Assembly (NCBI GenBank): GCA_013339895.1
Contig: JABACO010000018.1
Span: 5,565,650 to 5,629,649, forward strand
Source: Ephydatia muelleri
Taxonomy: Eukaryota; Porifera; Demospongiae; Spongillida; Spongillidae
Reading direction: 5' to 3'
Length of the DNA: 64,000 nt
Shown here: piece after piece, positions 31,899 through 45,510 of the stretch
How positions within the stretch are numbered: position 1 is the stretch's first letter
Layout of the letters: each line of letters begins with the position of its first letter
Position numbers and translations under genes: made by a program
Notes under the pieces: generated by a model
The model's database searches: none
The model's input: only the letters and a program-made list of their open reading frames with translations
What the model was told of the DNA's origin: nothing

Positions 31899-33369
31899 CT
31901 ACTCTGTCTTGTTCCGTTGCTTAGAGTAAATGTCCGAGCATTTTTGATTGGCCTGTCGCCTGACTTTAGGTGCTGTTTCATTGAACAATTCAATACCAAA
32001 CCGTTTTATTATTGCATCTGAAAAAAGAATATTATTAAATCAATATCTATTTTGACATAGTACACCAAAAAGCATCCAATTTACTATTACCATCAATTAT
32101 CCGGACTTTCAGTGGGTCAAGAGGAGGGTTTGGTGTTCTGTCTCCTCTTTGTCTTACCGCCTTGTAACGTCCTTTAGACATTTCCTCACGGCTAAACAAT
32201 ACATCCATTGCTTGAAGACAGAATTTAACCGGATCTTTGGCCGGGATGGCCAATATGTCAACTTCTCCAATCTGAAATATTGATATCAGTATATTTAAAA
32301 ACACACTTTTAAGTCCAGCTATTAGTTTTGGGGTGCATGTTGTTAGTGTTCACACATCTAAATAATACACCACCTTTACATTTTAAAATACAATTTATAA
32401 TTACCCAAGTTCGGGTCTAGTATGAGTGGGTACCCCCTTATTCAGCACTTAAAAAATAAATTTGAATTCAATTAACGTTACTACTTCAAAGACATGTTCA
32501 TTAGTTTAAGATATCAATTAAATGAATGAATTTAAATTAAGGAATAAGGGGACTTTTCTATCTGAAATTAAGTGTAGTTAAAATTATGTTACTCTTTTCA
32601 TTGGCGAAATAGTTATGGCTGTCTTACCCTGAAAAGTAATTTTGCTTTAACACAGCTTTAAATCAGTTTAGTTGAATTTTTTCATGAGGGGTAATTAGAG
32701 CCACATTTTAGTCCTTCATTCATATGCTTTCCTTTTGGGTTTATTTTTGCATGTTACTCCATGTTTCATATGCATTCCTGCTATAAATATTCATTTATTT
32801 TACATAACACTTACTAGTGGTACTATACTTATAATAAAACAATACGTGTAAGAGCATATACAACAATCTCTATCTTAATTAATACTTTAAAACATTGACA
32901 AGCTATAGAAAAGAAAGGCTCACATTCAAATGTATAGCTAATTATAAAATCAGAAAAAAATAAAACACATGATGCTACAGTACACAAGTTACACTTGACA
33001 AAATATATAGTTGCGTTGAAATGAACACTTTTGGAAAATAATAAAGCCACATCAAAATCAGTGCTTTGATGGATAGAATCATCTTTTGATACAGGCTTTT
33101 TATAATTAAATTGAAAACTCGAAAAACTACTCAGAAGGGTGATTTTGCAGGACACTGTCATATACATACAAACATTTGCAAACAATTGCTTTAAATACAG
33201 CACAACCACAAAATTTGAAGAACATCAAATGATAACCATAGAAACTCGTTGCCATGATAACCATAGAGAGGTCTAATAACAATGTGGAAAATCAATCATA
33301 CTCTTCCAAGCCATACAATCTTTCATTTAATCCTAGCTACTACTGAATTGCTCATGCTCAGCTTGTGAC

Positions 33370-33422
<53 letters not shown>

Positions 33423-33721
33423 CACGCACACACAATCACACACACATACACACAAAGTAGTCGGATGTAGTAGCAACATTAAAACTTTATCAAGTTAAAT
33501 GATTTCATGCATAGGTGACGCTGAGACTTAATCACTGATAAATCCAGTCTGGAATATGGTCTTAATTTTATGTGTTCCCTTGAAAAAGCTGCAGTATTAT
33601 TGAAGAGGTACTGTCCTCACTCTATCTTTTACACCTCATCCTCTCTCCCACAGTTCCTTTACCAACAACCCTCCAATCTATGGACCTCACCAGGTCAAAA
33701 AATGAATGATGCACACGCATG

Positions 33722-33766
<45 letters not shown>

Positions 33767-36096
33767 ATACAACACATGCACACACATACACACATGCACA
33801 CACATACACACACAAATCAAACATAGTGCACAGATGCAATGCATGATTAGCTTCAGTGCACCTATAAATTAACTGTTTTTATCACAACATAAAATTCATA
33901 ATACGTTCCATATGACTTGGTGGGACTTAGCCCTATAGAGGCCTGTAAAAAGAGGCCTGTAAATGACCGACTTTACAAAGTGGCTAAATCACCCTCTCTT
34001 CCCCCATATGTAATGTGAAAGTGGAACAAAATGTTATTTATATTATATACCATAAATATTTCCCTGTCATTTTCCTCTTTCCCGTCTAGTTTTTGGACAA
34101 TCCTGTGAGTGTAAACTAACATAAATGCCATACGTGCACTTCAGATTACATTTATTGTTAGCCCTTTTATAAATGACTGCACGACAACTAGCATGCACCA
34201 CAAAGGTTCTTGTAACTCTGATTGTATTGTTTATCACATGCACCAGGTAATTAATTCTTAATTTGTTGATAGTACCTCAGTCTATCATTAAGTTAAGTAC
34301 AAGCATTAATACCTCAAAACAACATAAATTCTATATAATGCTGGGCTTATCTTTAACATGCATTTTTGTAACACACTAATGTACATTTGCCATTTTCTTT
34401 GACAAAATATTAAGATATTACCACATTTGGATATCAGCATACCAAGTACGTAACTGAACACTCTATGCTCCACTGCACATGAAATGGTAGACTTAATGCA
34501 GTTTTTTCAACGTTACTTGCAGATGCAGGAGTCTAGATAAATTCAAAGCATAAATTCTATACAATGCAGGGAATAGCACACATATTTGTGGAACACAGAC
34601 TAAAAATGCACTTTTTTAACACACTATGCTTCACTGCACAAGAAATGCTACACTTACAGCAGTTTCTTCAGCTTCACTTGTACATGCAGGAGTCCCATGC
34701 TATAGTGAGAAATTTAACATGCATACATATCTGCAACTTTAAGCCCCACGTGACATTCAGCATAGCTTTGTAACAAGCTGTAACAGGGCCAAGGCTGTGG
34801 TCCTTGCCGACAGGCTGAACCTCAACTTAACACCAAACACAAAAGAACAGAATGTAAGTATGATTAGGTTATGCAAAAATTGAATTTCATTCAAACGGCT
34901 TTACTTTGATATAAAAATGTGTCATTACTTATAATTATTTGCAGGCTTTATAAGCTGCAGAATAACTTGAATAAACTTGGATTTGATTGTCATTTTAGTT
35001 AATTTTCAGAACAATGCATTTAACAAAAGCTAAAAAGTCCACTGTTATTTAACTTTCTGTTAAATAATGTTTAAATTTAAGACACATAATACGGTTGTTC
35101 TTACTTTATTAAATAATAGACAAATGAAACAAAAGGTATAAAATAACAGCTTCACTCTTAAAAAAACATTTCAATAACTCTCTTTTTAATTTTGTTATAA
35201 TACCTTACCATTCCGGGTGGCATCTGTGTCTCCATGTTCTGCAGAATACAATGCATATAATTCACATGACTAATGGAACACAGTTTGTTAAACCTCATAT
35301 GCATCCAGACTTTCTTTGGTCCATGGCTGCGCCTGTTGGGAAAATCCCCACTTGCGAGCAAGCAGAAGTATAATCTTTATGCAACAACACACGTACACAC
35401 CACATGCATTAACCTTATCAGACCAGTGAAAACATGATGTAATAATTGTGCAAAGTCACAACAAGGGACTCCGTGAGGGAAATGGGTAGTAGAATGCACG
35501 AGTGTGTACATTATGTATGTTTTTATGTCAATAATAAATGTTCTATTACAATTCATAATGTCATGTCAAAACAAGTATTTACAGATAATACGTGCTGTTG
35601 ATCATCATACTAACTATCTAGTCACATACATACTCTCCAGGTTGTACCCCACATACACTGTATGACTAATGCATATTAGCATTCTGAAAATACGTATTTA
35701 GAATTTTTAGCACACGTACAGGTGGCTGTGCATCCTTCTGTTTCTAAAAGGGAGACAGTAACAGTATAACGGCATTGTGTTATGTATCCTCATTTTTAAT
35801 GGATATCTTATATGAAAACATCGTTTGTTATACTTACAGATAGCTGTATATCATTAGCATGTTAAAATATAAATTCTGGATTATTGGCAGCAAATTAAAT
35901 CAAATTGAAAACATGCTCAATAACACAACCAAAATTATCATGCATGACTAATTTAACTTACCAATGCATGTTTCCCTTTCTCTGATGAACCCTATTGTGA
36001 AAACCGTAAACAAATAGCAACACCTGCATTAGTTATAGTGTACAAATGATAATCTTACCAAATACATCATTTGTTATACTTACAGTCTGTGGCATA
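31899..36096 (-). CDS. BEN-domain protein, seven exons incl. micro-exons, 144 aa
   Basis: Proposed exons 36096-36085, 35991-35962, 35743-35720, 35332-35294, 35238-35209, 32271-32091 and 32017-31899 sum to 435 nt including TAG. All early exons are phase 0 and only 12-39 nt. The last two splice in phase and encode a BEN domain: I-G-E-V-D-I-L-A-I-P, S-R-E-E-M-S-K-G-R-Y, P-L-D-P-L-K-V-R-I-I-D-D-A-I-I-K-R-F. BEN domains bind DNA and occur in transcriptional repressors. The two BEN exons are secure. The micro-exons have good sites (e.g. ATTG|GTAAGT, AATG|GTAAGG) but are a prediction, and further exons may hide in the 2.9-kb intron. ATG at 36096 is chosen because frames further upstream close. Confidence 0.6.
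33371..33455. repeat. (CA)n microsatellite
   Basis: About 50 bp of pure CA followed by imperfect CA. Confidence 0.9.
33708..33815. repeat. (CA)n microsatellite
   Basis: Pure CA block followed by CATACACACATGCACA variants. Confidence 0.9.
34330..34770. repeat. Diverged tandem duplication of about 215 bp
   Basis: ATTCTATATAATGC ... CACTCTATGCTCCACTGCAC ... TGCAGGAGTC recurs as ATTCTATACAATGC ... CACTATGCTTCACTGCAC ... TGCAGGAGTC. The two halves are similar over their whole length. Confidence 0.55.
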
Positions 36097-36459
36097 TAAT
36101 GCCCATGGCCTTTTTACATTGAATGAATATTAATCACTTCCTTGTTCCGCCCATTCTCCGCCTTAAACTAAGCTATAGCCGTTCGCAAATCAGTGTCTGT
36201 TTGTTGTTTGTTGTTGTGCTTTATTTTCTGAGTCTATACGGGTCAAAGAAGATGAGTTATCACTTCGTATGACGATCGTACCGAATTAACGGATCCAATA
36301 AGTGAATGGTTGTCAGCTAGCGCCTGATGATGGTTGTCGCGCCGCCTCCCACGTCGCCGGGCGCGTAAGGATTTTTTTTTTCTAGTCACTCGCATCACCG
36401 TTCGGCCTAGTAGTGTATTATAAAGCTTGCCCACATTCGCTTGCTTAACTTCATTCCTT

Positions 36460-36799
36460 TCACAGGGGCGTATCCAGGATTTCAGCGAGGGGGGTGCTTA
36501 AGGTCAGGCCCCATACGAAAAGTGGGGGGGGGGGGGGGGGGCAATTCGCTTCGGGTCCGACACGAAAAGTGGGGGGGCAATTCGCTTCCGGTCCGATACG
36601 AAAAGTGTGGGGGGGGGGGGGGGGGGGGGGGGGGTTTGGCACAAAGAAAATACTTTATCAAACGATTGCAATTTTGACCAAGGGGGTGCTCAAGCACTTC
36701 ACACGCGCGCGCGAATGAACTTAATTGTCGTTTATAATTTTATTCATTCTTTAATTGTATTCATTCTTGAGACGGAGGGGGGTGCCCGAGCCCCCTGAG

Positions 36800-36830
<31 letters not shown>

Positions 36831-36848
36831 TTAAATACGCCACCTGTG
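36460..36848. mobile_element. G/C-tract-rich element with CACAGG(G/T)GGCGTAT ends
   Basis: The left end CACAGGGGCGTATCCAGGAT is partly complementary to the right end ATACGCCACCTGTG. Inside are an imperfect tandem of TTCGCTTCGGGTCCGA and poly(G) or poly(C) runs (36525-36541, 36609-36634, 36801-36830). Ends of the CAGGGGCGTA type occur in hAT-derived MITEs, but no 8-bp duplication is visible. Confidence 0.5.
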
Positions 36849-36959
36849 TCACGCCCACTCGGCTACACTGCAGGGATGCTACAACTTAGCTCACATAGCA
36901 CGTGAACATGCACTATGCACTTGCATTGTTACCTGCCACACACCCACCTACTGTATCTT

Positions 36960-36982
36960 TGCACACACAGACACGCCCACGC

Positions 36983-37013
<31 letters not shown>

Positions 37014-37121
37014 ACACACAGACTGGGCTTGTACCACTTGCAGTGACTTTGGGTCTTATTTCTCATATTGTTTTCACAAATCGTATACATGTGCACACAC
37101 ATGCACACATGCATACACCAT

Positions 37122-37160
<39 letters not shown>

Positions 37161-37235
37161 AACAGACAGACTGGGCTTGTACCACTTGCAGAGACATTGG
37201 GTTATTATTTCTCACACTGTTTTCACAAATCGTAC
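36960..37235. repeat. Tandem duplication of about 140 bp with CA microsatellites
   Basis: GACTGGGCTTGTACCACTTG through TTTCACAAATCGTA occurs at about 37020-37085 and again at 37168-37230. Each copy is preceded by a CA array, and the copies differ at a few positions. Confidence 0.75.
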
Positions 37236-37259
37236 ATGTGCATGAATAAACCATATCCA

Positions 37260-38430
37260 GAAATGAGCGGTCAAAGGGAAAGCTAATTAATTCGCGGTTT
37301 GCGAATCACCGAATATTCCCGTATATCTTCCCGTAGACATGTATGGGGTCCTTCAATACCAAGCACACCAGATTTTTCTCAGCTTTTGCCAAAGGGGATT
37401 GTTAGTACACTACATTTGCCATGATTTTTAGTGGGATCGCAGTATTTTTCCTATTTAAGGCGTCGCTTCCCTAGGATTGTCATAACATTGTCCTCAATGT
37501 ACACGTAGTCAATGGATGCGTTTTCCATTACAAATTCTATGACCATTTGTGTCAATACCTTTACGATTTGCCAATTTGCCAAAGGAAAAACATGTAGCTA
37601 GTACATCGAAGAACTATAATATATATTGAAAATTGGGTCTTTATATTTAAAAATCGGCTTCCATAATTGAAAGAAGGATTCTATATCGAATCGGATTGCT
37701 GTCTCCGTCTCGTGCCCTCAAAATCGACTCACGCGCGGGACAATAGCTGTACCAGTTTTATACAGTATGAAATCGGGCCTGAAATCGATTCTGCACGCCT
37801 CCTAGCGCTACGTAACAAGGTTTGTTGCTACCAGTTGAGTAGCCTACATATAAATGTACGTTATCGTACCCATACGTTTCGGATCTTTTGTAAACATCGC
37901 CGGGCCCATTTCATAATTGTATTGCTGTTAGGCTGTTACGTTGGTAGTTTATCTAAGTAACTGAAGTACAACTACTAGTATAGGTGTGGCCGGAGCTACT
38001 ATTGGCACCAATAGTAATACGGCTCACGGCTGTTTCGTCCGTGACAATAGGTTTTGTAATTAGATTGAATAAACCGAATTACGGTATTGACAAATATGGC
38101 GTACAATAAGCTCATTATAAAACTAACATCTAAAGGAGGCAATTTATGCAAAGCCCGTTACAGTAATGCAAAATCCTATCGATGCTAGCTATAAAACAAC
38201 CACTTACTAATCCCATACTGCGTATGCGCAAGGAAAAGCACATCGGCTCAATATACACTAACAGTTGCGCATCGCAATACTTATTTACCTGTCTAAAATT
38301 CGACGATTTGGTTGCTACTTTTCTCCAAATCCCGCCTTATAAACTCCATGTTAAAAGGTAAGAAGTGAAGTTCAAAGAATGGTTAGTCATGCTATGAATA
38401 CTACAGGCTCCCACGCGCCCTATATAGGCC
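37260..38430. other. Intergenic, no supported gene
   Basis: A/T-rich, short frames only; no repeats stood out. Confidence 0.35.
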
Positions 38431-38459
38431 ATACAACGAAACAAACCACAAACTGTTTC

Positions 38460-39940
38460 TAATGAATACCGCGTGTAGTAGCTGTAAATTGGAAGACCTA
38501 TGCCGGGTCTGTGGGTGCAAGCTAAACAAAGGGTGAGGAAGCAGGCGGTATTATCTGCTAAGCTAGAACGCCACACGCGTGCATACAAGTGCACAAGCTT
38601 CACTGAGAAATTGCTTCCACTTTGACGTATCCAAAGACTGCCCTGAGATCCACCCACCAATGTTCTGCAGCAAGTGCCAATTGGTGTTAAGGAGGAAGAT
38701 TGCAGCGCAAAAGGAGAAGCGCACATACAAGTGCTTACTGAAGCTGTATGATTGGTTCAGATGGGTGCAAGGTATGGATAGATCTAGCAATTGTCATATA
38801 TCTTTTTCTATAAGGATAGATGGCCCAAATACAGGCCATATTCTGGAAACAGTCTTGCATGCTGAAATTGTGGAGCCATTGCCACCAATAATAAATATCG
38901 CGCCCCCCCCCCCATACAGCCAGCAGCTAAATCCACCCAGACAATCTCTTTAATGAGTTGGAATGCTCTATCTGTCTGGGTGTGTTCCCCATGTGACAGG
39001 CTAGTATGTGCCACTTGCAATTGACTGGTGGAATCCACCTATATAGCTATCTGCAGCATGCTGTCCCTGCTGTCACTCCACTGCACCCTTGGAGTGCAAG
39101 GATGTCAATTCCACTTCTAGCTTGATTCAGCAACTCCTGCAAAATGTTATGGTGGCATGTGGCACATGCAAGAGCAGCATGAAAGCAATCAGCTACGCCT
39201 CACATTGTTACGGCACTACTGACAGGAAATGCAACTTGTTAGTAAAGTCCTGCATGCACCAGATGCTAAATGCTAATATGCAGATTCCAACAGGAGGGAC
39301 AGTAAGTGTAAATGAAATTTAACACTGATCTGTCATATACAACCTTTGAAGATGGTTTGCATATCCACACCACGAGCACCACTCTCTGAGCTCACCACAT
39401 ATGCTGTGTTCATGAGCTTCAGATGACACGATCCATGCTGAGTGCTGGTGCTGAGGATGCTGATATCTTGTTTGAGGATGAACTGAGTGAGGAAAGGAAA
39501 GAAAAGTTACTCCATGATGCAGGGATCACTATTAACATTCCACTGAAGCAAGCTAGGACTTGCCATCAAATCCATGCTTGGAATCCCGTGGATTCTTAAC
39601 AGGTTAGCCACATCCATGCAGCAGCAAATTAAAGGAGTATGTGCGTAGATAACCATAACTTTCCCTTAACTTCCTTACAGGTGGTTGAAGCAAGCTGGGG
39701 TAGGACAGCACATTTGGGGGTATGAAAAGAACTGTAAAAATGCATCTCCTGAAGGATCACATGGTGAAGTGCATGGATGTCAACACACCAAGCAGGCTGT
39801 GGCTTAATGGGAGAGCAGGGAGCTGAATCAATTCATGCAAAATTTAAACTAAAGCTAAAAAGCATAATGAAGGAGCACTGCTTCAATGTCCCACACCATA
39901 TGGATCAACTGCAGTACCGCGGCCAGTGACAAGGACAAGG
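38460..39940 (+). pseudogene. RAG1-like element gene, copy B (broken, longest)
   Basis: Pieces in order on the plus strand: L-C-R-V-C-G-C-K-L (38505), F-D-V-S-K-D-C-P-E-I-H-P-P-M-F-C-S-K-C (38618-38680), L-E-C-S-I-C-L-G-V-F-P (RING start, 38960), L-V-C-A-T-C, C-C-P-C-C (RING end, 39070), N-V-M-V-A-C-G-T-C-K-S-S (39140), D-E-L-S-E-E-R-K-E-K-L-L (39480), S-M-L-G-I-P-W-I-L-N-R (39570), W-L-K-Q-A-G-V-G (39682). At 39820-39915 follows G-E-Q-G-A-E-S-I-H-A-K-F then L-K-S-I-M-K-E-H. Zinc-ligand order matches RAG1 (Zn motif, 'IHP', RING, finger). The last part resembles the C-terminal end of an animal transposon protein. Stops and shifts throughout make it non-functional. Confidence 0.65.
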
Positions 39941-40429
39941 AAAAAGATTAAAACATGAATATTAAATCCAAATGGCGGCGCAGTTTGACATATTCAGCGG
40001 ACAAAATACTTACTCACGAGCGCGCGTGGGAGCCTAACGACAACAAAAACAACTGAAACAACCTCTTCACCTCCTATGACAATATTTTAGTAACAAACAA
40101 TAAGGCGGGATTTGTCACAAACCCGTGCGATTCGTGAGTACCCACGCTGTACCATTAATCTTTGAACCGGATGGCTCTTTTTAGAATAAATAGACAGGCA
40201 ATGAAATTGGTATCATTGTGTTTCAAATGCTTCGCTGCACATAGCTGTGCCATCAAATTGTAGATATTGTGAAAGGTGTGCTTTAAAAATCCTGCTTTCA
40301 GGATTACATGTGTTGCTAGGGAGTTAATTAGTCATGTTGCTAGGTAATTAACATTCATAGTGGGTGTGGGCCTAATGTCCACGTTTCAATGCAGCCGTGG
40401 GCTACATGCATGTGTTTTAATTCTAGAAA

Positions 40430-40732
40430 ATGCGCACCGATTTATCGAGTATCAAAGAAGCTGATAGCAGCGTCAACGGCGTGGTAGCGTATTTTATTCT
40501 GCTGTCTGGCGCTGCGTTGCAACATCCACCACCAGCAAAACGCCGTTGCAATCTTTCAGGTGAAATGCATGTGCAAGGCAATGACTTACGTAGGCCTAGG
40601 CATTGCAACTTGGTAATTGCAATAATGTCAGTCATTTCTTACCCTGCACTGCATGCTTTGTGTTTTATTGTAATATTTAGCTACCTTGCGTACTTACATG
40701 TATATTCAGTTACCGCTGTGAAGGCACCGTAG
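40430..40732 (+). other. Unrecognised open frame of 100 codons
   Basis: M-R-T-D-L-S-S-I-K-E-A-D-S-S-V-N opens the frame and a possible donor (TTCAG|GTGAAA) lies at about 40559. The start could be a first exon, but no partner exon or known domain was found. Confidence 0.15.
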
Positions 40733-41409
40733 CTAGTGTACTCATGTGAAGGCACCATAGTTATAAGGTGTGACTATTTACAAATGGTTTATTGTGTCAG
40801 TGTGGTATGTAGCAGGCTTTGTCAATGTAATGTATGCACATGTGCATATGGACATATGTAGAAAGTTGGCAACGGACTCAAACGTGAATGTTGTGCATGT
40901 GTTGTCGACTGCATCACAGTGAAACTTATTAGTGAACAATTTGAAATAAATCACAAGATGACCGCCAATGCATGGGCGATTACTCGATATGACACAACAC
41001 GCAAGCACTAAAACGCATCACACAGATCAAACAAACTGTCAGACATTCTCTGCAACCATTCTCTGCTACATGTACCAATGTAAAGGTCTTGTTGATAACA
41101 ATGAATACAATAGTTCAAGGGATGGTATACAAATAGTGCATGCTCATACAAGTATGCATATCTGTGTATGTGTAAACAATTAATTTTTTGTATGTTTGTA
41201 TTGTATGTGTGTATGTGTGTTACATATGGACAACATTTCAACAGCCCTTTGCTGCGGCAGAACACACATGGCTGAGTTATCTTGGTGCCTGAATACCACA
41301 AATGCAACAGTGAAAAATGTGAAGCCAGAACAGAGTAAGGCTGTTTGTGTATGTGTGTGTGCATTACCAGTGTGGTAAGGGAGTGGCTCAAACATGGCAC
41401 TGATCTTGG

Positions 41410-41411
41410 TG

Positions 41412-41462
<51 letters not shown>

Positions 41463-41475
41463 CACACACACACAG
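41410..41475. repeat. (CA)n microsatellite
   Basis: Nearly pure CA with one AAAC interruption. Confidence 0.9.
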
Positions 41476-41651
41476 GATGTGATTTTGTGGTCAATTAGTT
41501 ATGGCATGTGCAAATGGGAGGGGCTGTGTTTGTGTGTGTTGCCTACAAATACACATGCATGTACAAACATGAGGCTTCTGTAACTTCTACTGTAGACAAC
41601 TAAAACATATCTAGCAAATTAACCCTCCTTTCCCCCCTGATCTTGGTGATA

Positions 41652-41679
41652 GACACACACACGCACACACGCACACACA

Positions 41680-41718
<39 letters not shown>

Positions 41719-41762
41719 GCACACACAAGTACATACATGTACAAGCACACACACATATACAC
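41652..41762. repeat. (CA)n microsatellite
   Basis: About 110 bp of CA with GC and TA variants. Confidence 0.9.
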
Positions 41763-42483
41763 ACAGTTTGGGGTGTGTATTGTGGGCGGGTCGATGTTAC
41801 AGGGGGTCACGTGATATACTCTGCTGTGTAGTGTTGTTGCTGATGTGCTGATATCTTTGGGCAACCAAGTCCCCCTTGACTACGCGCCATACGCGAAACA
41901 CACGTGTACGAAGCTTCTAAAATCACTAAAACATCCATAGAAAAGCAGGCCTTCATTCCATATTAGTGATTTGGTGCTTATTGTGTAGTGTAGTGCTATT
42001 GTGCAGTGCCTCTAATACGGTGCTGTGCCTGTGACATAGTGCTATGGTGCAGTGCTTGTGAAATAGTCATGGTGCAGTGACTGTGAAGGGGTGCTAAGGT
42101 CAGTGGTGTACAGTTGTGGGAAGCATGGGGTCCATTGCCACATTCTTATTTTTGTCAAAGTGGGGGCATTGCCCCCCCCCCCCCCCCCACCTTTCAATAT
42201 CATCCTATGTGCTTGATGGTGCTGTATAGCCATGGTGCTGTGCTTGTGAAGTACATGTAGCTATGGGTCTGTGCTTTTGAAGAAAGTTTGGTGTAGTTGA
42301 ATGTGAACACTAAGCTTACATGTACATGTATTACCATTCAGCTGCTAGCCTTATGTAAACTTTCCAGTGGCCCAGTCCTGCCATACACAAGTAGCAATAA
42401 TATTCACTGCCACCATATGCAAGTCTTCAAAGCTTAGAAGTATCAAGGGCATTGGAAAGTTTTCTATTGCTTTGCACTTTTCA

Positions 42484-42560
42484 ACACACACATGCACACA
42501 CACATACACACATATGCACACATGCACACGTGTATACATACATACACACATGCACACACA
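42484..42560. repeat. (CA)n microsatellite, imperfect
   Basis: CACACATGCACACA-type repeats. Confidence 0.8.
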
Positions 42561-42599
42561 ATCAGTATGTACCGGTACAGAAATGGTGTGGGAACAAGT

Positions 42600-45500
42600 G
42601 TACGAAAAGAAAAGGTAAAAATTTATTAATGTAACGTGAAATTTTTATAGTAATAAAATTATAACCTTACAAGCCTGATTTTGCTGGATGCTGTCCCATT
42701 GGTACGTAAGATAAATATAATATTCATTTGTGCAGCTCAGAGGTCAACAACAAAAGGGCATTGTTTGCTATGTAAACTGAGGTTATCCTAAGCTATTGAG
42801 CTAGTACCAAGCAAACACTATTGACGTACATGTAGTACCTACATGTGCATGTATGTGGCATGGGCCTTTTGTGCCTGATGCCATAAACTTTACAATCAAG
42901 TACATGTACATGATGGGAGGGGGGTGGAGTGTGCTTTGGACCTCATGCAAAACTTTTGGTTAGTGGTAGAGGCATTTACGTCTGATGTATAAAGTCCTGG
43001 TACTTTTTTTCTAGGGTTCAATATCAAGAGTTGTGTTAAAAGTTTGTTTGGGACTGTTTCTATGGAGATGAGGCGAAATATTACTCGAGGACACTCCTGT
43101 ATCTGGTTTTGTACTGGGGAAGAGCAGCACCAGGAACCCAATGCTGAGACTGACCATCCGGAGTGTTCAACACCTCCAGGGATATCCACCTTAGGCTCAA
43201 CAAATTTACTTAATACCCCTACGTTCCACAGTACTCAGCTGGCATGCCAAGAAAACCAGATGGGCAGGTGTGTTGAGTGTACCAAAGGCAGGCAGTTCTA
43301 GCAATGGAGGCCTACAAATAATGCTGCCACTGTTCCACTCACCCCTCTTCCACTTCAAAGTTGGGACGCCACTCGCATCTAAGAACTTCCGCTCCACCTT
43401 CCTATCCCTGGTATGGTGGAGCAATGTGGCTACAATCCAGCCAAATACAACACTCGCATTGGTGCAGCCACTTACAGTAACTGCTGACACCATTCAGAAG
43501 TACATATGGTGCAGCCACACTCATTGTTAGTAATAGCAATAGCAGAAGAGGACAAATTGTGTATGTTTTTTAAATGCGCATTACATGTTTGCACTAACCA
43601 CACAACACTGTGCAGAGACAGGGGAGGGGTTTGGGCCTGTGCCAGCAAGCATTGGCATAACATAGAAGGGGGGGGGGGGGGGGGGGGGGGGGGTGTATAG
43701 TATGCTTGTAACCTGATGCAGAGGCTTTGGCCTAGTGATAGACTGATCAGCGCTACAGAGTTTACACAAAACTTTTCTTTAAAAGAAAAAAAAATGAAAG
43801 CATTGCTATTCCATTGAAGCCCCACGAAGGTGATTTGCATTAAAATTAAAGCGCTTTACGTGTGGTTACTGACTCTGGCCTGGCCATACACATGTATGCA
43901 GACAAAGATTCAAAATACGGCACGTGCAGATTTGATGTTAATCGATCTAGGTAGGGCTGAAATGCCTACGTAGGTCGCAACTGTACTGAAAAGTGCCATT
44001 TGCAAATATCTATGTTTTGTATCAGTGCACGTGCCTATTAGCCTTCGCGCTTCATTCATCGAGCTGCAAGCAGGCTAAACGAACACGATAAGGAAAACAC
44101 TATATAGGTCCATGACGATCGACATCATAGTGTCCCTCTTGGCAGTCGAGACCTATGGTACTAGTCTGGGACTATCGTACTTTTGTATCAGGCCAGGGCT
44201 CTCCCTCGCTCTTTCGTATCGAAACGCTCTCGGCCTCCCCCCCCCCGCCCCCACATTGTCCGGTTATTAACAGCCTATTTGTATAGTTAAGTTCTATCTT
44301 CAGCGCACAGCCCTATGCGGCCATACATTTTGTGGACAAAAGGCATACCGATAGAAATATTGAAAAGGTGGCGTAATGCCTTAGCAACCACCCTTGACAA
44401 CCGACAACCTTACAAACTTTGCACTACATGTTAACATGTTTGCACCTGTCGCCATTTAAAAGCCATACAATGAATGAAGTACCTTTGTTCTATTTGTAGC
44501 CAAAGTCACATGGCCTAGTTTTCTTTCCACAACTTCATACAAGCGGCCATTTTTGGACGAACGCATGGACTTCAACGTACTTTTTGGACCCCGTAGACAA
44601 ATTCTGCTCCCCAGTTGGAAGCACAGAACAAAAGGAGACAGAAGGTACTTACAACGTATAGCATGGAACTGTAGCCATACTTTTTCTTCGCGATGGTATA
44701 CGCGTGTGAAGTATACTGTGGTTTGAGCCGCCGTGTTCGCTAGTACTATACGTATTACTGATATCATGATAGCACGAAAAGGGGTAAAATGCTTATGCTG
44801 ACTACCTACGATTTTGCTCGTTTGTTTGGCGGTGGAATAGATTCCACAATCCTGGGTGAAATGGATAGGCTGTGCTCTTTAACAATAGAGAGGAGCCTGT
44901 CTACCTTGTTGTGGATACATTGATAAGTTCTCTGAAGGGTGTTAAATCGGGCATGGATAGACCTGTTCGCCTAGTAGACCAAAGCCTGTACCCGTCCGTC
45001 TTGCCCAAGGGACAGTGTGATCTTCTAATAGGTGCATTTTTAAAGTTAGGGATGAACTTGGGAATGAGATATTACATGTTCTGTGGGTGAGATGGGGATA
45101 ATTATTGTTCTGGTACTTGGAAGGTGACTTTTAACTCATCAATGAACAGCTGGTCGTAGATACTGTGGCACCTCCCAAGGAGGGAGAATACAGTTGTGAA
45201 CTTCTCAGCTGTTGCCGATACTGTGTCAACTAGAGTTGGGCACTTCTCATGTGCCACTTGTATCATGGAAGAGCACATGATGGAGATGTTTGATGGCTAG
45301 TGGTGATGGGAAAGGTAAACTGTATGGGGATGTCATATAATATTGTGAGTACCTTAAGGACCTTGTGTATGTGATTCCCCACAAACACTCCACCGAAGTA
45401 CTGCCGTTGTTTCACTTTGAAAGACTGTATCTAGCCCTTGAACAAAGGGTCCTTCATGCTTGTTAAAACCCTTCTCAACTGCATTACTTTAATGTGTGCA
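42600..45500. other. Intergenic, no supported gene; poly(G) at 43667-43693
   Basis: Several frames of 70-100 codons (e.g. 43044-43301, 44456-44767, 44872-45090) show no domain I know. The poly(G) run is about 27 bp. Confidence 0.35.
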
Positions 45501-45510
45501 AAGTCGTTTT

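Larger units (their letters stand above)
32330..35200. other. Large intron of the BEN gene with simple repeats
   Basis: Between the micro-exons and the BEN exons. It holds two CA arrays (33371-33450 and 33708-33815) and a tandem duplication at 34330-34770. No separate gene seen. Confidence 0.45.
39950..42300. other. Intergenic with microsatellites
   Basis: Contains CA/TG arrays at 41410-41475 and 41652-41762 and, at about 40920-40985, a fragment of the repeat found at 47585-47815 and 60650-60850. No gene is supported. Confidence 0.4.

Noticed and set aside
43044..43493. Overlapping frames of 85-95 codons on both strands
   Set aside because: No domain, splice context or repeat relation; likely chance.
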